Part shown: positions 36,669 through 45,651 of the stretch, piece after piece | Numbering within the stretch: the first letter of the stretch is position 1 | How the letters are laid out: the number at the start of each line of letters is the position of its first letter | NCBI RefSeq assembly: GCF_018130465.1 | Contig: NZ_JAFCKJ010000009.1 | Location: forward strand, 186,001-250,000 | DNA: 64,000 nt | From: Bradyrhizobium canariense | GTDB taxonomy: Bacteria > Pseudomonadota > Alphaproteobacteria > Rhizobiales > Xanthobacteraceae | Reading direction: 5' to 3' | Made by a program: the position numbers and the translations under genes | The notes under the pieces: model-generated | Seen by the model: only the letters and a program-made list of their open reading frames with translations | Databases searched by the model: none | What the model was told of the DNA's origin: nothing

Positions 36669-37892
36669 TCATCGCTCGTCCGCGATCACCTTGCCGTCGT
36701 TCGGCAGCGCGCCGGGCCCCACCAGTTCAACGTCGCCTCCGAGTTTCGTCACTGCGCGCAAGGTGCCTGCGATCTCCTCGCGCAACGCATCGTTCGCGGC
36801 CGCCGTCTCCGCTTTCAGCGTCATTGCATCCGCCTCGCCCTGGCGCGTGACGACGAGGCGTAGTCTTCCGAGGGCGGAATGGCGCTTGCCGATCTCGGCG
36901 ACCTGCTCGGGGCGGACGAACATGCCCTTGACCTTGGTGGTCTGGTCGGCGCGGCCCATCCAGCCCTTGATGCGCATGTTGGTACGCCCACAGGGGCTGG
37001 TGCCCGGCAGTGCCGCGGTGAGGTCGCCGAGAGCGAGCCGGATCCAGGGATGGTGCGGGTCGAGCGAGGTCACGACGATCTCGCCGACGTCGCCGGACGC
37101 CACGGGATCGCCGGTACCGGGCTTGACGATCTCCATGATCAGATCCTCGTTCACGACCATGCCATCGCGCGCCGCGGTCTCGAAGGCGATGAGGCCGAGA
37201 TCGGCGGTGCCGAAGGCCTGGTAGGCGTCGATGCCGCGCCCCTTGATCTCCGCCTGGAGCGAGGGCGGGAAGGCCGCGCCCGAGACCAGCGCGCGCTTGA
37301 TCGAGGAGACGTCGCGGCCCGAGCTTGCGGCAGCATCGAGCAATATCTTCAGGAAGTCCGGCGTGCCGCTGTAGCCGACGGGACGGTAGGCCTCGATCAG
37401 CTCGAATTGCTGCTCGGTATTCCCTGGACCTGCGGGAATCACGGCGCAGCCGAGCGCGCGCGCCGACGCATCGAAGATGAAGCCGCCGGGGGTGAGGTGG
37501 TAGCTGAAGGTGTTGAGTACGATGTCATCAGGCCGGAACCCGGCTGCGAAGAGCGCCCGTGCGCCGCGCCAGGGGTCGGCCTGTCGCCCCTCCGGCTCGA
37601 AAATCGGCCCTGGGGAGGTGAAGAGGCGGGCGAACGAACCGGGCGCCGCCGCGACGAACCCCCCGAAGGGCGTGGAGGCCTTGTGCAGGGCCGGCAGTTC
37701 CGACTTGCGCAGCACCGGCAGGCCCGCCAGGGCCGCCCTGGAGGTCACGGCGGCCGGATCGACGCCGTTCAGCCGATCGGCATAGGCGGGCGCGGTCATC
37801 GCACAGCGCAGCACGCCTGGCAGGCGGGAGAACAGATCGGCCTCGCGCGCGGCTTGTTCGCGCGTCTCAAGGGCGTCGTAATGGGCGGTCAT
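36669..37892 (-). CDS. Phenylacetate-CoA ligase family protein (PaaK-like)
   Basis: A 407-residue adenylate-forming enzyme of the PaaK type, activating an aromatic or other acid to its CoA thioester. The family blocks FTSPGPIFEP, YSGTPDFL, FGTADLGLIAFE and the hinge GRADQTTKVKGMFVRPEQV are present. It is shorter than PaaK of E. coli (~437). The true acid is unknown. It sits beside two Liv-type transporter genes and is divergent from an epimerase gene. Confidence 0.8.
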   Translation of the reverse strand: MTAHYDALETREQAAREADLFSRLPGVLRCAMTAPAYADRLNGVDPAAVTSRAALAGLPVLRKSELPALHKASTPFGGFVAAAPGSFARLFTSPGPIFEPEGRQADPWRGARALFAAGFRPDDIVLNTFSYHLTPGGFIFDASARALGCAVIPAGPGNTEQQFELIEAYRPVGYSGTPDFLKILLDAAASSGRDVSSIKRALVSGAAFPPSLQAEIKGRGIDAYQAFGTADLGLIAFETAARDGMVVNEDLIMEIVKPGTGDPVASGDVGEIVVTSLDPHHPWIRLALGDLTAALPGTSPCGRTNMRIKGWMGRADQTTKVKGMFVRPEQVAEIGKRHSALGRLRLVVTRQGEADAMTLKAETAAANDALREEIAGTLRAVTKLGGDVELVGPGALPNDGKVIADER

Positions 37893-37978
37893 GGCTGATC
37901 TTTCCGGGTTGGCATCCGTTGCGCGCCGCCGCCGGCATGGGTATCAGACGGCCATTGGCGAGGTTTGAAGAGGACGCG

Positions 37979-39130
37979 ATGGCGGACGAGGGAATCAGTG
38001 CGGCGGACGAGGCGGCGGACGTCGTCGCGCGCCTGAAGCGCCGCATGATCGACGAGGCGCTGCCGCTGTGGTCGACGGTCGGCTGGGACCATGGCGCGGG
38101 TGGTTTCGTCGATCGGCTGCACCGCGACGGCGCGGCGGACGTGACCGCGCCGCGGCGCGTGTTCGTGCAGGCCCGCCAGATATGGTGCTACGCTAAGGCC
38201 GCGCAGATGGGCTGGTACCCTGAGGGGCGCGCCATCGCGCTCAAGGGGCTGGAGCATCTGCTCGCCAAGGCAAGGGCGCCCGACGGCCGGCCCGGCTATG
38301 TGCACCGGCTGACGCCGGAGGGCGCGGTGCTGGACGGCCGGCGCGATGCCTACGACCACGCCTTCATCCTGTTTGCGCTCGCGACAGTCTATGCGCTCGA
38401 CCAGGACGCTCAGGTTCGCGCCGAGATCGACGCGCTGCTCGCCTTCCTCGACGGCCATCTGCGCTCGCCGCACGGCGGCGTCCACGAAGGCCTTCCGGTC
38501 TCGCTGCCGCGCCGGCAGAACCCGCACATGCATCTGTTCGAGGCGATGATCGCGTGCTTCGACGCGACCCACGATTTGTCGTTCCAGAACCGTGCCGGCG
38601 AGTTCTTCGCGCTGTTCCTCGCCAATCTCTACGACAAGCAGACGCGCGCGCTCGGCGAATATTTCGAAGAGGACTGGTCGAAGATCGCGCCGGTCAGCGT
38701 CGAGCCCGGCCACCAGGCGGAATGGGTCTGGCTGCTGAAGGGGTTCGAACGCATCACGGGCTGCCCGACCGGACAGCGGCGTGCCGAGTTGCTGGAAACC
38801 GCGCTGCGCTATCGCGACGAGGCCACCGGCTGCCTGATCGACGAGGGTGACGATGCCGGCAACATCCGCCGCAGCACGCGCCGGCTGTGGCCGCAGACCG
38901 AGATTGCGAAGGCGTGGATCGCGCAGGCCGAATCCGGCGAGGCGGGCGCGGCGGACGAGGCGCGCATGGCGCTCGCGCGGCTCGAGCGCCATTATCTTAG
39001 CCATCCCGTGCGGGGCGGCTGGTACGACCAGTTCGAGCGCGACGGCAAATCGCTGATCGACACCATTCCTGCGTCGTCGTTCTATCATGTTCTCTGCGCA
39101 GTCACGGAAGCGGAGCAGGTGCTCGAGTAA
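37979..39130 (+). CDS. AGE-family sugar epimerase/isomerase
   Basis: A 383-residue member of the N-acylglucosamine 2-epimerase/mannose-6-phosphate isomerase-like (alpha/alpha)6 barrel family. Conserved blocks are VQARQIWCYAKA, YDHAFILFALA, NPHMHLFEAM, EPGHQAEWVWLL, and RLWPQTEIAKAW, with the catalytic His residues in PHMHLFEA and EPGHQAEW. The ATG at 37979 has an AGAGG site; a start at 37919 lacks support. Relatives include mannose isomerase and cellobiose epimerase. The stop converges on livF. Confidence 0.82.
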   Translation: MADEGISAADEAADVVARLKRRMIDEALPLWSTVGWDHGAGGFVDRLHRDGAADVTAPRRVFVQARQIWCYAKAAQMGWYPEGRAIALKGLEHLLAKARAPDGRPGYVHRLTPEGAVLDGRRDAYDHAFILFALATVYALDQDAQVRAEIDALLAFLDGHLRSPHGGVHEGLPVSLPRRQNPHMHLFEAMIACFDATHDLSFQNRAGEFFALFLANLYDKQTRALGEYFEEDWSKIAPVSVEPGHQAEWVWLLKGFERITGCPTGQRRAELLETALRYRDEATGCLIDEGDDAGNIRRSTRRLWPQTEIAKAWIAQAESGEAGAADEARMALARLERHYLSHPVRGGWYDQFERDGKSLIDTIPASSFYHVLCAVTEAEQVLE

Positions 39131-39141
39131 GAGTCTGTTGT

Positions 39142-39194
39142 TTTGACGCGTTTTCTTCACGCGAACCGGTCCCACTTCGCTCGAAAACGCTATG
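39142..39194. repeat. Intergenic palindromic repeat, likely bidirectional terminator
   Basis: Between two convergent genes lies a sequence of the type seen repeatedly in Bradyrhizobium intergenic DNA, recognised by eye. The arms are GCGTTTTC at 39148-39155 and GAAAACGC at 39183-39190, with T-runs near each end. Its place right after both stop codons fits transcription termination in both directions. Confidence 0.5.
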
Positions 39195-40037
39195 TCAAAG
39201 CCAGCGCTTGCGCCGCTTGAAGCTCTTGAGGTTCTTGAAGCTCTTGCGCTGATCGCCGGCGCCGCCGAGGTAGAATTCCTTGACGTCCTCGTTGTCGCGC
39301 AATTCGTCCGCGGTGCCGTCGAGCACGACCTTGCCCTGCTCCATGATGTAGCCGTGGCTTGCCACCGACAGCGCGGCGCGGGCGTTCTGCTCGACCAGGA
39401 GAATGGTGACGCCGAGGTCACGGTTGATCTTCTGGATGATCGAGAACACCTCTTTCACCAGCAGCGGCGACAGGCCCATCGAGGGCTCGTCCATCAGGAT
39501 CATCTTCGGGCGCGCCATCAACGCGCGGCCGATCGCGAGCATCTGCTGCTCGCCGCCGGAGAGATAGCCGGCAAGCCCGGTGCGCTCCTTCAGGCGCGGG
39601 AAATAGTTGAAGACCATGTCGATATCGGCGCCGACCTCGCGGTCCCTGCGGGTGAAGGCGCCGAGCTTGAGGTTTTCGAGCGAAGTCATGTCGGAGACGA
39701 TGCGCCGGCCCTCCATCACCTGGAAGATGCCGCGGCGGACGATCTTGTCGGGATCGATGCCGTTGATGCGCTCGCCCTCGAACAGGATCTCGCCGCGCGT
39801 GACTTCGCCGTCCTCGGTCTTGAGCAGCCCCGAGATCGCCTTCAGCGTCGTCGACTTGCCGGCGCCGTTGGCGCCCAGCAGCGCCACGATCGCGCCCTTG
39901 GGCACGTCGAGGCTGAGGCCGCGCAGCACCAGGATCACGTCGTCATAGACGACCTCGATGTTGCGTACGCCGAGGAGAGGCGGCGCGGGTACGATGCTGG
40001 GCGAGGGACGAGCATCTGCTTCGTGAATTTCGGTCAT
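39195..40037 (-). CDS. livF: Branched-chain amino acid-type ABC transporter ATPase (LivF-like)
   Basis: A 280-residue ATPase that drives Liv-type uptake at the inner membrane. Walker A is GANGAGKST, the signature is LSGGEQQMLAIGRAL and Walker B is MILMDEPS. An unusual basic tail follows the family end (KSFKNLKSFKRRKRWL). It is the last gene of the minus-strand transporter operon and is separated from the binding-protein gene by a palindromic spacer. The substrate could be an amino acid, or a carboxylic or aromatic acid given the acyl-CoA ligase in the operon. Confidence 0.88.
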   Translation of the reverse strand: MTEIHEADARPSPSIVPAPPLLGVRNIEVVYDDVILVLRGLSLDVPKGAIVALLGANGAGKSTTLKAISGLLKTEDGEVTRGEILFEGERINGIDPDKIVRRGIFQVMEGRRIVSDMTSLENLKLGAFTRRDREVGADIDMVFNYFPRLKERTGLAGYLSGGEQQMLAIGRALMARPKMILMDEPSMGLSPLLVKEVFSIIQKINRDLGVTILLVEQNARAALSVASHGYIMEQGKVVLDGTADELRDNEDVKEFYLGGAGDQRKSFKNLKSFKRRKRWL

Positions 40038-40198
40038 GCCTCATTACTCCGCTGTCGTCGCCCGGCTTGACCGGGCGACCCAGTATTCCAGAGACGCCTG
40101 AGACTCACGGAGAGGCCGCGGCGTACTGGATCCCCCGCTCCAGTGCGCGCTGCGCACAAGGCGGGGGATGACATTTGTGCGTGAGGTGAGCGCTAAGC
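40038..40198. repeat. Palindromic intergenic repeat between livF and the binding-protein gene
   Basis: Several hairpins are packed here. An 8-bp stem TCGCCCGG/CCGGGCGA (40058-40065 and 40071-40078) has a 5-nt loop. A larger one pairs TCCCCCGC (40131-40138) with GCGGGGGA (40161-40168) and has GTGCGC/GCGCAC (40143-40148, 40152-40157) inside. This is the style of Rhizobiales REP-like elements. It may stabilise the upstream binding-protein message. Confidence 0.6.
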
Positions 40199-41482
40199 TC
40201 ACCACCCAAGCAATTCCGGCTTGCGCGGCAGCTCGACGGTCTTGACCTTCTCGACCTTGATGGTGCCCTTGGCCATGAGGTCGTTGAGATCGCCGTCGGT
40301 CGCGCCCGCAATCTTGGTGCGGTAGAGGTCGACCTTCAGCGTGCCGCGGTGGTCCTTGTCGGTCCAGGTCGAAGGATTGCAGACGCCTTCCATGCCGGCC
40401 GGCACCCAATCCTTCTTCTGGTAAAAGCCCTTCACGACGTTCTCACCGGTGGCGCCGCCGTTCTTGGCGGCCCAGTCGAGCGCTTCCCTCATGTAGAGAG
40501 CTGAGCAGACGGCGGCGATGTAGTGCACCGGGCGATAGACCTTGCCGGTGGGATCGGACATCTTCGAGATCTCCATCACCGTCTTCATGCCGGGCGCATC
40601 GCCGCCCCAACTCACAGCGGTGCGCAGCGGAAAGATCACGCCATCGGCGGCATCGCCCGCGGTCTTGGCGGCGTTCTCGTCCATGCCCCAGACATTGCCC
40701 ATGAACTGGATGTCGACGCCGGCGGTCTTGCAGGCCTTCATCACCGAGATGTTGGACGCGGCGGTGTTGCCGAGATAAGCGTAGTTGGCGCCGGAGGATT
40801 TCAGGCTCAGGCACTGCGCGCTGTAGTCACCCGGCGCGAGCGCGAACACCAGCGGCGGCAGCACCTCGAAGCCGAGCTCCTGCGCCATGGCTTCGCCGGC
40901 GGCCTTCGGCGCGTTCGGATAGGGGTGGTTGGCGCCCATGTGGACGAATTTCGGCTTGCCGGATTTGCCCTTGGCCTTCCAGTCTTCGGCTGCCCACATC
41001 AGCATCGCGCGCAGCGAGTCCGAATAGCTCGGACCGTAGAAGAAATTATAGGGCGCTGGCTTGGCCTTGCCGCTGACGCCTTCGGGATCGGTGAGGGCGG
41101 CGGCGTAGGAGCCGGACATATCGGGGATCTTGTCCTGGGCGAGGAAGCCGGTCAGCGCCTCGGTGTCGGCGGTGCCCCAGCCCATGATCGCCGCGACCTT
41201 CGAGTCCGGCGCCGACCACTTCTTGTAGAGCGCGATCGCGCGCGGCACCTGGTAGCCGTAGTCGTTGGTGTCGACATTGATCTGCTTGCCGCCGACGCCG
41301 CCGTTCTTGTTGACCCAGGCGAAAGTGTCGGCGACGGCCTGGCCATAGGGCGTGCCGACGTCGGACGTGCCGCCGGAATAGTCTGCGAGATGCCCGATCG
41401 CGATCTGCGCCTGCGCGCTGGCCGAGAATGCGGCGATCGCCAGCGTCAGCGATGCGGTGCTCAAAAAGGATTTTGTCTTCAT
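40199..41482 (-). CDS. livK: Liv-type ABC transporter substrate-binding protein
   Basis: A 427-residue periplasmic binding protein (Peripla_BP_6 type) with a clear signal peptide: MKTKSF, a hydrophobic core, and a likely cut after SAQA near residue 25. The mature start QIAIGHLADYSGGTSDVG and internal FFYGPSYSD fit the subgroup that binds carboxylic acids or aromatic compounds as well as amino acids. It lies between the LivM permease gene and livF. Confidence 0.85.
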   Translation of the reverse strand: MKTKSFLSTASLTLAIAAFSASAQAQIAIGHLADYSGGTSDVGTPYGQAVADTFAWVNKNGGVGGKQINVDTNDYGYQVPRAIALYKKWSAPDSKVAAIMGWGTADTEALTGFLAQDKIPDMSGSYAAALTDPEGVSGKAKPAPYNFFYGPSYSDSLRAMLMWAAEDWKAKGKSGKPKFVHMGANHPYPNAPKAAGEAMAQELGFEVLPPLVFALAPGDYSAQCLSLKSSGANYAYLGNTAASNISVMKACKTAGVDIQFMGNVWGMDENAAKTAGDAADGVIFPLRTAVSWGGDAPGMKTVMEISKMSDPTGKVYRPVHYIAAVCSALYMREALDWAAKNGGATGENVVKGFYQKKDWVPAGMEGVCNPSTWTDKDHRGTLKVDLYRTKIAGATDGDLNDLMAKGTIKVEKVKTVELPRKPELLGW

Positions 41483-41528
41483 TGGTTGCCTCCTCCTGTT
41501 TATTTATTGGTTAGAGAGTTGCCCGCGC

Positions 41529-42602
41529 TCAATGCGAGAACGGGTAGAGTTTCCAGTACGTCTTGATCTGCCGCCAGCGATGGGCAAGCCCGTCCGGCTC
41601 GAACATCAGGAACGCGATGATGATCACCCCGATCGCGATTTCGCGCAGGAAGGTGATGTTGTTGTTGAGTGACAGCGCCTTGTCGATCGCGCCGCCCTTC
41701 AGGCAGACGCTGAGGAATTCCATCGTCTCAGGCAGCAGCACCACGAACGCGGTGCCCATCAGCGTTCCCATGATCGAACCAGTGCCGCCGATGATGATCA
41801 TGGCGAGGAACAGGATCGAGCGCTCGATACCGAAGCCTTCCTGGGAGACCACGAGCTGGTAGTGCGCATAGAGCGCGCCGGCGATGCCGGCAAAGAAGGC
41901 GGCAAGCCCGAATGACAGCGTGCGGTACTTGGTGAGGTTGATGCCCATGATCTCGGCGGAGAGATAATGGTCGCGGATCGCCACCAGCGCGCGGCCGTCG
42001 CGCGTGCGCATCAGATTGGTGACGAGGATGTAGCTTGCGACCACATAGGCCAGCACGACGTAGAAATATTGCCTATCGCCGCGCAGCGTGTAGCCGAAGA
42101 TCGAGAACGGATTGGCGCTGGCCGGCACCGAGCCGCCGGTGAACCACTCCGCGCGCGAGAAGAAGTCGAGCAGGATATACTGCGCGGCGAGCGTCGCGAT
42201 CACGAGGTAGAGGCCCTTCAGCCGCGCCGCCGGGATGCCGAAGATCAGCCCGACCAGCGCGGTGACGACGCCCGCGAGCGGGATCGCGAAGAACACCGGG
42301 ATCGGTGCGTTGTTGGAGATGTAGGCCGAGGTGAAGGCGCCGAGCAGGAAGAAGGCCGCATGGCCGATGGAAATCTGGCCGGTGAAGCCGACCAGGATGT
42401 TCAGCCCGAGGGCCGCGATCGAGAAGATGCCGATCTGGATCAGGATGCTGAGCCAGTACCCGCCAAGGAATTGCGGGACGAGACAGAGCAGCAGCACGCC
42501 GACGATCGCAAAGTTGCGGCTGGTCGTGGTCGGAAAGATCGTGGTGTCCGCCGCATAAGAGGTGCGGAAATCACCAGCAGGGATGAGGGCAGGGCCGGCC
42601 AT
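41529..42602 (-). CDS. livM: Liv-type ABC transporter permease (LivM-like)
   Basis: A 357-residue inner-membrane permease with around ten hydrophobic segments and the family stretches GLNILVGFTGQISIGHAAFF, ARLKGLYLVIATLA and AMIIIGGTGSIMG. It pairs with the LivH-like permease encoded immediately upstream (3-bp gap). The C-terminus FEPDGLAHRWRQIKTYW is typical of the family. Confidence 0.9.
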   Translation of the reverse strand: MAGPALIPAGDFRTSYAADTTIFPTTTSRNFAIVGVLLLCLVPQFLGGYWLSILIQIGIFSIAALGLNILVGFTGQISIGHAAFFLLGAFTSAYISNNAPIPVFFAIPLAGVVTALVGLIFGIPAARLKGLYLVIATLAAQYILLDFFSRAEWFTGGSVPASANPFSIFGYTLRGDRQYFYVVLAYVVASYILVTNLMRTRDGRALVAIRDHYLSAEIMGINLTKYRTLSFGLAAFFAGIAGALYAHYQLVVSQEGFGIERSILFLAMIIIGGTGSIMGTLMGTAFVVLLPETMEFLSVCLKGGAIDKALSLNNNITFLREIAIGVIIIAFLMFEPDGLAHRWRQIKTYWKLYPFSH

Positions 42603-42605
42603 GGG

Positions 42606-43499
42606 TCAGATCCGTTCGATGTCGTGGGTGCCGAACAGGCCGTAGGGCTTGATCATCAGCACGATGATGAGGACGTAGAACGGCGCGATCTCGTAGAGAT
42701 TGCCCCAGTGCAGATACTCGCTGTCGACATATTGCGCGATGTTCTCGAGTAGCCCGATGATGATGCCGCCGAGCACGGCACCGCCGACGGAATCGAGCCC
42801 GCCGAGGATCGCCGCCGGAAACACTTTTATGCCGTAGGCGGCAAGGCCCGAGGATACGCCGTTCACGACGGCAACGACGACACCCGCGACCGCCGACACC
42901 GTTGCGGAGATCGCCCAGGCCATCGCGAACACGCTTTTCACGGAAATGCCGAGCGACTGCGCGACCTGCTGGTTGAACGCGGTAGCGCGCATCGCAAGGC
43001 CGTACTTTGACGCGCGGAAGAACCAAGCCATGCCGATCATCATCGCGACCGAGACCACGAGGCTCATGACATAGACGGTCTGGATCTGGAGCCCGAACAG
43101 GCTGACGGACTGGCTCTCGAACACGCGCGGGAACGGCTGCGGATTGACGCCGAACATCCATTTCAGCGTCGCCTGCAGCACGGTGGACAGGCCGATCGTC
43201 ACCATGATGACGGAGATGATGGGTTCGCCGATCATCGGCCGCAGGATCAGGACCTGGATCGCGATACCGAACACGAACATGAACACCAGCGTCATCGGCA
43301 TGCCGATCCAGAACGGCACCTGGTATTTCGCGAGCAAGGTCCAGCACACCCAGGCTCCGACCAGCAAGAGCTCGCCCTGCGCGAAATTGACGACCTGCGT
43401 GGCCTTGTAGATCAGCACGAACGACATCGCGACCACGCCATAGAGCGTGCCGACCACGAGGCCGTTGACCAGGAGCTGAATGAGAAAGGCGGTGTTCAT
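42606..43499 (-). CDS. livH: Liv-type ABC transporter permease (LivH-like)
   Basis: A 297-residue permease with about eight hydrophobic segments. It begins with LLVNGLVVGTLYGVVAMSFVLIYKAT and has VNFAQGEL, both LivH hallmarks, then AAILGGLDSVGGAVLGG and MIKPYGLFG at the C-terminus. A long palindromic spacer separates it from the acyl-CoA ligase gene upstream. Confidence 0.9.
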   Translation of the reverse strand: MNTAFLIQLLVNGLVVGTLYGVVAMSFVLIYKATQVVNFAQGELLLVGAWVCWTLLAKYQVPFWIGMPMTLVFMFVFGIAIQVLILRPMIGEPIISVIMVTIGLSTVLQATLKWMFGVNPQPFPRVFESQSVSLFGLQIQTVYVMSLVVSVAMMIGMAWFFRASKYGLAMRATAFNQQVAQSLGISVKSVFAMAWAISATVSAVAGVVVAVVNGVSSGLAAYGIKVFPAAILGGLDSVGGAVLGGIIIGLLENIAQYVDSEYLHWGNLYEIAPFYVLIIVLMIKPYGLFGTHDIERI

Positions 43500-43535
43500 G
43501 AAGTGGTGCTCGCTGACAAATCCGGCGCGCTCTTC

Positions 43536-43681
43536 CCCTCTCCCCTTGTGGGAGAGGGTGGCTTCGCGAAGCGAAGACGGGTGAGGGGTTGTCTCCGCAG
43601 CGAGGGTGCGGAGAGGGAACCCCTCACCCGAGTGAGGGTGTGGTTGATAGCGGAGATGCCCTCTCCCACAAGGGGAGAGGG
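43536..43681. repeat. Large palindromic element between acyl-CoA ligase and livH genes
   Basis: Perfect 23-bp inverted arms at 43536-43558 and 43659-43681 (beginning CCCTCTCCCCTTGTGG and CCCTCTCCCACAAGGG) enclose a second pair near 43583-43594 (GGGTGAGGGGTT) and 43618-43629 (AACCCCTCACCC). The whole can fold into one long hairpin with a short tip. This is a REP/RPE-type element common in Rhizobiales. Inside an operon it could act as a partial terminator or RNA-stabiliser. Confidence 0.75.
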
Positions 43682-43719
43682 CGTATCGGCCGGCATCGCG
43701 GTCTTGCTTCGAAACAGAC

Positions 43720-45651
43720 TCACTCCGCCGCCTCCGCCAGATGCCCGGGGCCGCCCAGGTCCACCACCCGCAGCGTCGTGCGCACGCGCTGCGTGGTGCC
43801 GTCCTGGAAGCGGATCACGGTGTCCACGGGGATGTCGGCGTCGCCGCGGTAGATCGCGTCGATGATGCCTTCGTATTTCTCGTTGATGACGCTGCGGCGC
43901 ACTTTTCGCGTGCGGGTGAGCTCGCCGTCGTCGGCGTCGAGCTCCTTGTAGAGCAGGAGGAAGCGCGAGATGCGCTGCGCCGGCGGCAGCGTCACGTTGA
44001 CGGTCTCGACCTCCTTGCGGAGCAGTGCGTAGACCTCGGGCCGCGAGGCGAGGTCGCTGTAGGTCGTGAACGAGAGCCGGTTCTTCTCCGCCCATTTGGA
44101 GATGATGGAATAGCGGATGCAGATCATAGCCGCGAGTGCGTCGCGGCCTGCGCCAAGCACGACGGCTTCCGCGATATAGGGCGAGAATTTCAACTTGTTC
44201 TCGATGAATTGCGGCGAGAAGCGCTCGCCGCGCGAGGTCTCGGCGAGATCCTTGATGCGGTCGATGACCACGAGCTGGCGATTCGCGTTGAAATAGCCGG
44301 CGTCACCGGACAGCATCCAGCCTTCCCGGATGTCGGCGACGCTCGCCTCCGGGTTCTTGTAGTAACCGAGGAACATGTGGGGGTGCCGCACCACGATCTC
44401 GCCCACGCCGTGAACGTCGGCGTTGTCGATGCGGATTTCGACGCTGTCGGCCATCGGCACGCCGGTGGTGTCGGGATCGACCTTGCCTTCGGGATGTAGC
44501 GTATAGGCACCTAACAGCTCGGTCTGGCCGTAGAGCGTGCGCAGCGGTACGCCCATGGCCTGGAAGAACTTGAAGGTCTCGGGCCCGAGTGCCGCGCCGC
44601 CGGTTGCGGCCGAACGCAGTCGGGTGAAGCCGAGGCGGTCGCGCAACGCACGGAACAGGATCGCGTCGGCAAAGCCGGAACGCTTACCCTGTTTGAGCGC
44701 GGCAAGCCCGCTCTTCATGCCCACGTCGAACAGGCGCTGCTTGAACGGCGTTGCGTCCATCACTTTGGCGCGGACGTCGGCGGCGATCGATTCCCAAACG
44801 CGCGGCGCAAACAGGACAAACGTCGGCGCGATCTCGCGCAGATCGTTCATCATGGTGTCGGGCTCTTCGACGAAGTTGATCTTCATCCTGCACAAGAGGC
44901 CTTTGCCGAGCACATAGACCTGCTCCATGATCCAGGGCAGCGGAAGCACCGAGACGTATTCGTCGTCCGGCCCTTTCGGGTCGAAGGCGAGATAGGTCGC
45001 GCAATGGCCGAGCACGCGGCCGGCGGCGAGCATCGCGAGTTTTGGATGCGAGGTGGTGCCTGACGTCGTGCAGAGGATCGCGACGTCCTCGCCCTTGGTC
45101 GCATCCACCAGCCGATCGTAAAGTTCCGGTTCGCGCGTAGCCCGCGCCCGGCCGAGTTGGGCAAACGTCTCCGCCGACATCAAACGCGGATCGTCGTATT
45201 TCCGCATGCCGCGCGGATCGGAATAGATGATGTGCTTCAGCTTTGGGACGCGGTCGGCGAGGGTGAGCAGCTTGTCGACCTGCTCCTCGTCCTCGGCAAA
45301 AACGAGCTGCGCCTCGCCATAGTTGAGGAGATACGAGGCCTCTTCATCGAGCACGTCGCGATAGAGCCCGAGGCTCAGGCCGCCGATTGCGTGGGTGGCG
45401 ATCTCGGCTGCAACCCAGTCCGGCCGGTTGTCGCCGATGATGCCGATGACATCCTCGCGTCCCAAGCCCAATTCGACGAGGCCGAGCGCGAAGTCGCGCA
45501 CCCGCGTCTGGTAGTCATTCCAGGTGAACGGGCGCCACAGCCCGAGATCCTTTTCGCGCAGTGCGATCTCGTTGCCGTACTCCTTCGCATTGAGCCGGAG
45601 CATTTTGGGGTAGGTATCGGCCTGCGCGACGCGGCCTGCGTAATCCATCAT
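43720..45651 (-). CDS. AMP-dependent (long-chain) acyl-CoA ligase
   Basis: A 643-residue adenylate-forming enzyme of the FadD15-like type. It has the P-loop TTSGTTSHPK, YGQTELLG, SGDAGYF and the hinge RIKDLAETSRGERFSP. The typical ETSRGE rather than GGENI-type ending fits the long-chain acyl-CoA synthetase branch. Its ATG overlaps the upstream livG stop by 4 bp, so it is part of the transporter operon. It likely activates the imported acid to its CoA ester. Confidence 0.87.
   Translation of the reverse strand: MMDYAGRVAQADTYPKMLRLNAKEYGNEIALREKDLGLWRPFTWNDYQTRVRDFALGLVELGLGREDVIGIIGDNRPDWVAAEIATHAIGGLSLGLYRDVLDEEASYLLNYGEAQLVFAEDEEQVDKLLTLADRVPKLKHIIYSDPRGMRKYDDPRLMSAETFAQLGRARATREPELYDRLVDATKGEDVAILCTTSGTTSHPKLAMLAAGRVLGHCATYLAFDPKGPDDEYVSVLPLPWIMEQVYVLGKGLLCRMKINFVEEPDTMMNDLREIAPTFVLFAPRVWESIAADVRAKVMDATPFKQRLFDVGMKSGLAALKQGKRSGFADAILFRALRDRLGFTRLRSAATGGAALGPETFKFFQAMGVPLRTLYGQTELLGAYTLHPEGKVDPDTTGVPMADSVEIRIDNADVHGVGEIVVRHPHMFLGYYKNPEASVADIREGWMLSGDAGYFNANRQLVVIDRIKDLAETSRGERFSPQFIENKLKFSPYIAEAVVLGAGRDALAAMICIRYSIISKWAEKNRLSFTTYSDLASRPEVYALLRKEVETVNVTLPPAQRISRFLLLYKELDADDGELTRTRKVRRSVINEKYEGIIDAIYRGDADIPVDTVIRFQDGTTQRVRTTLRVVDLGGPGHLAEAAE

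Noticed and set aside
39142-39194. Possible attachment site or IS end because of the inverted arms
   Set aside because: There is no transposase or integrase and no target duplication. A repeated intergenic palindrome acting as a terminator is simpler.
37889-39421. Long minus-strand frame opposite the epimerase gene
   Set aside because: The plus-strand protein has clear family motifs. The antisense product is Arg/Ala-rich and without domains.
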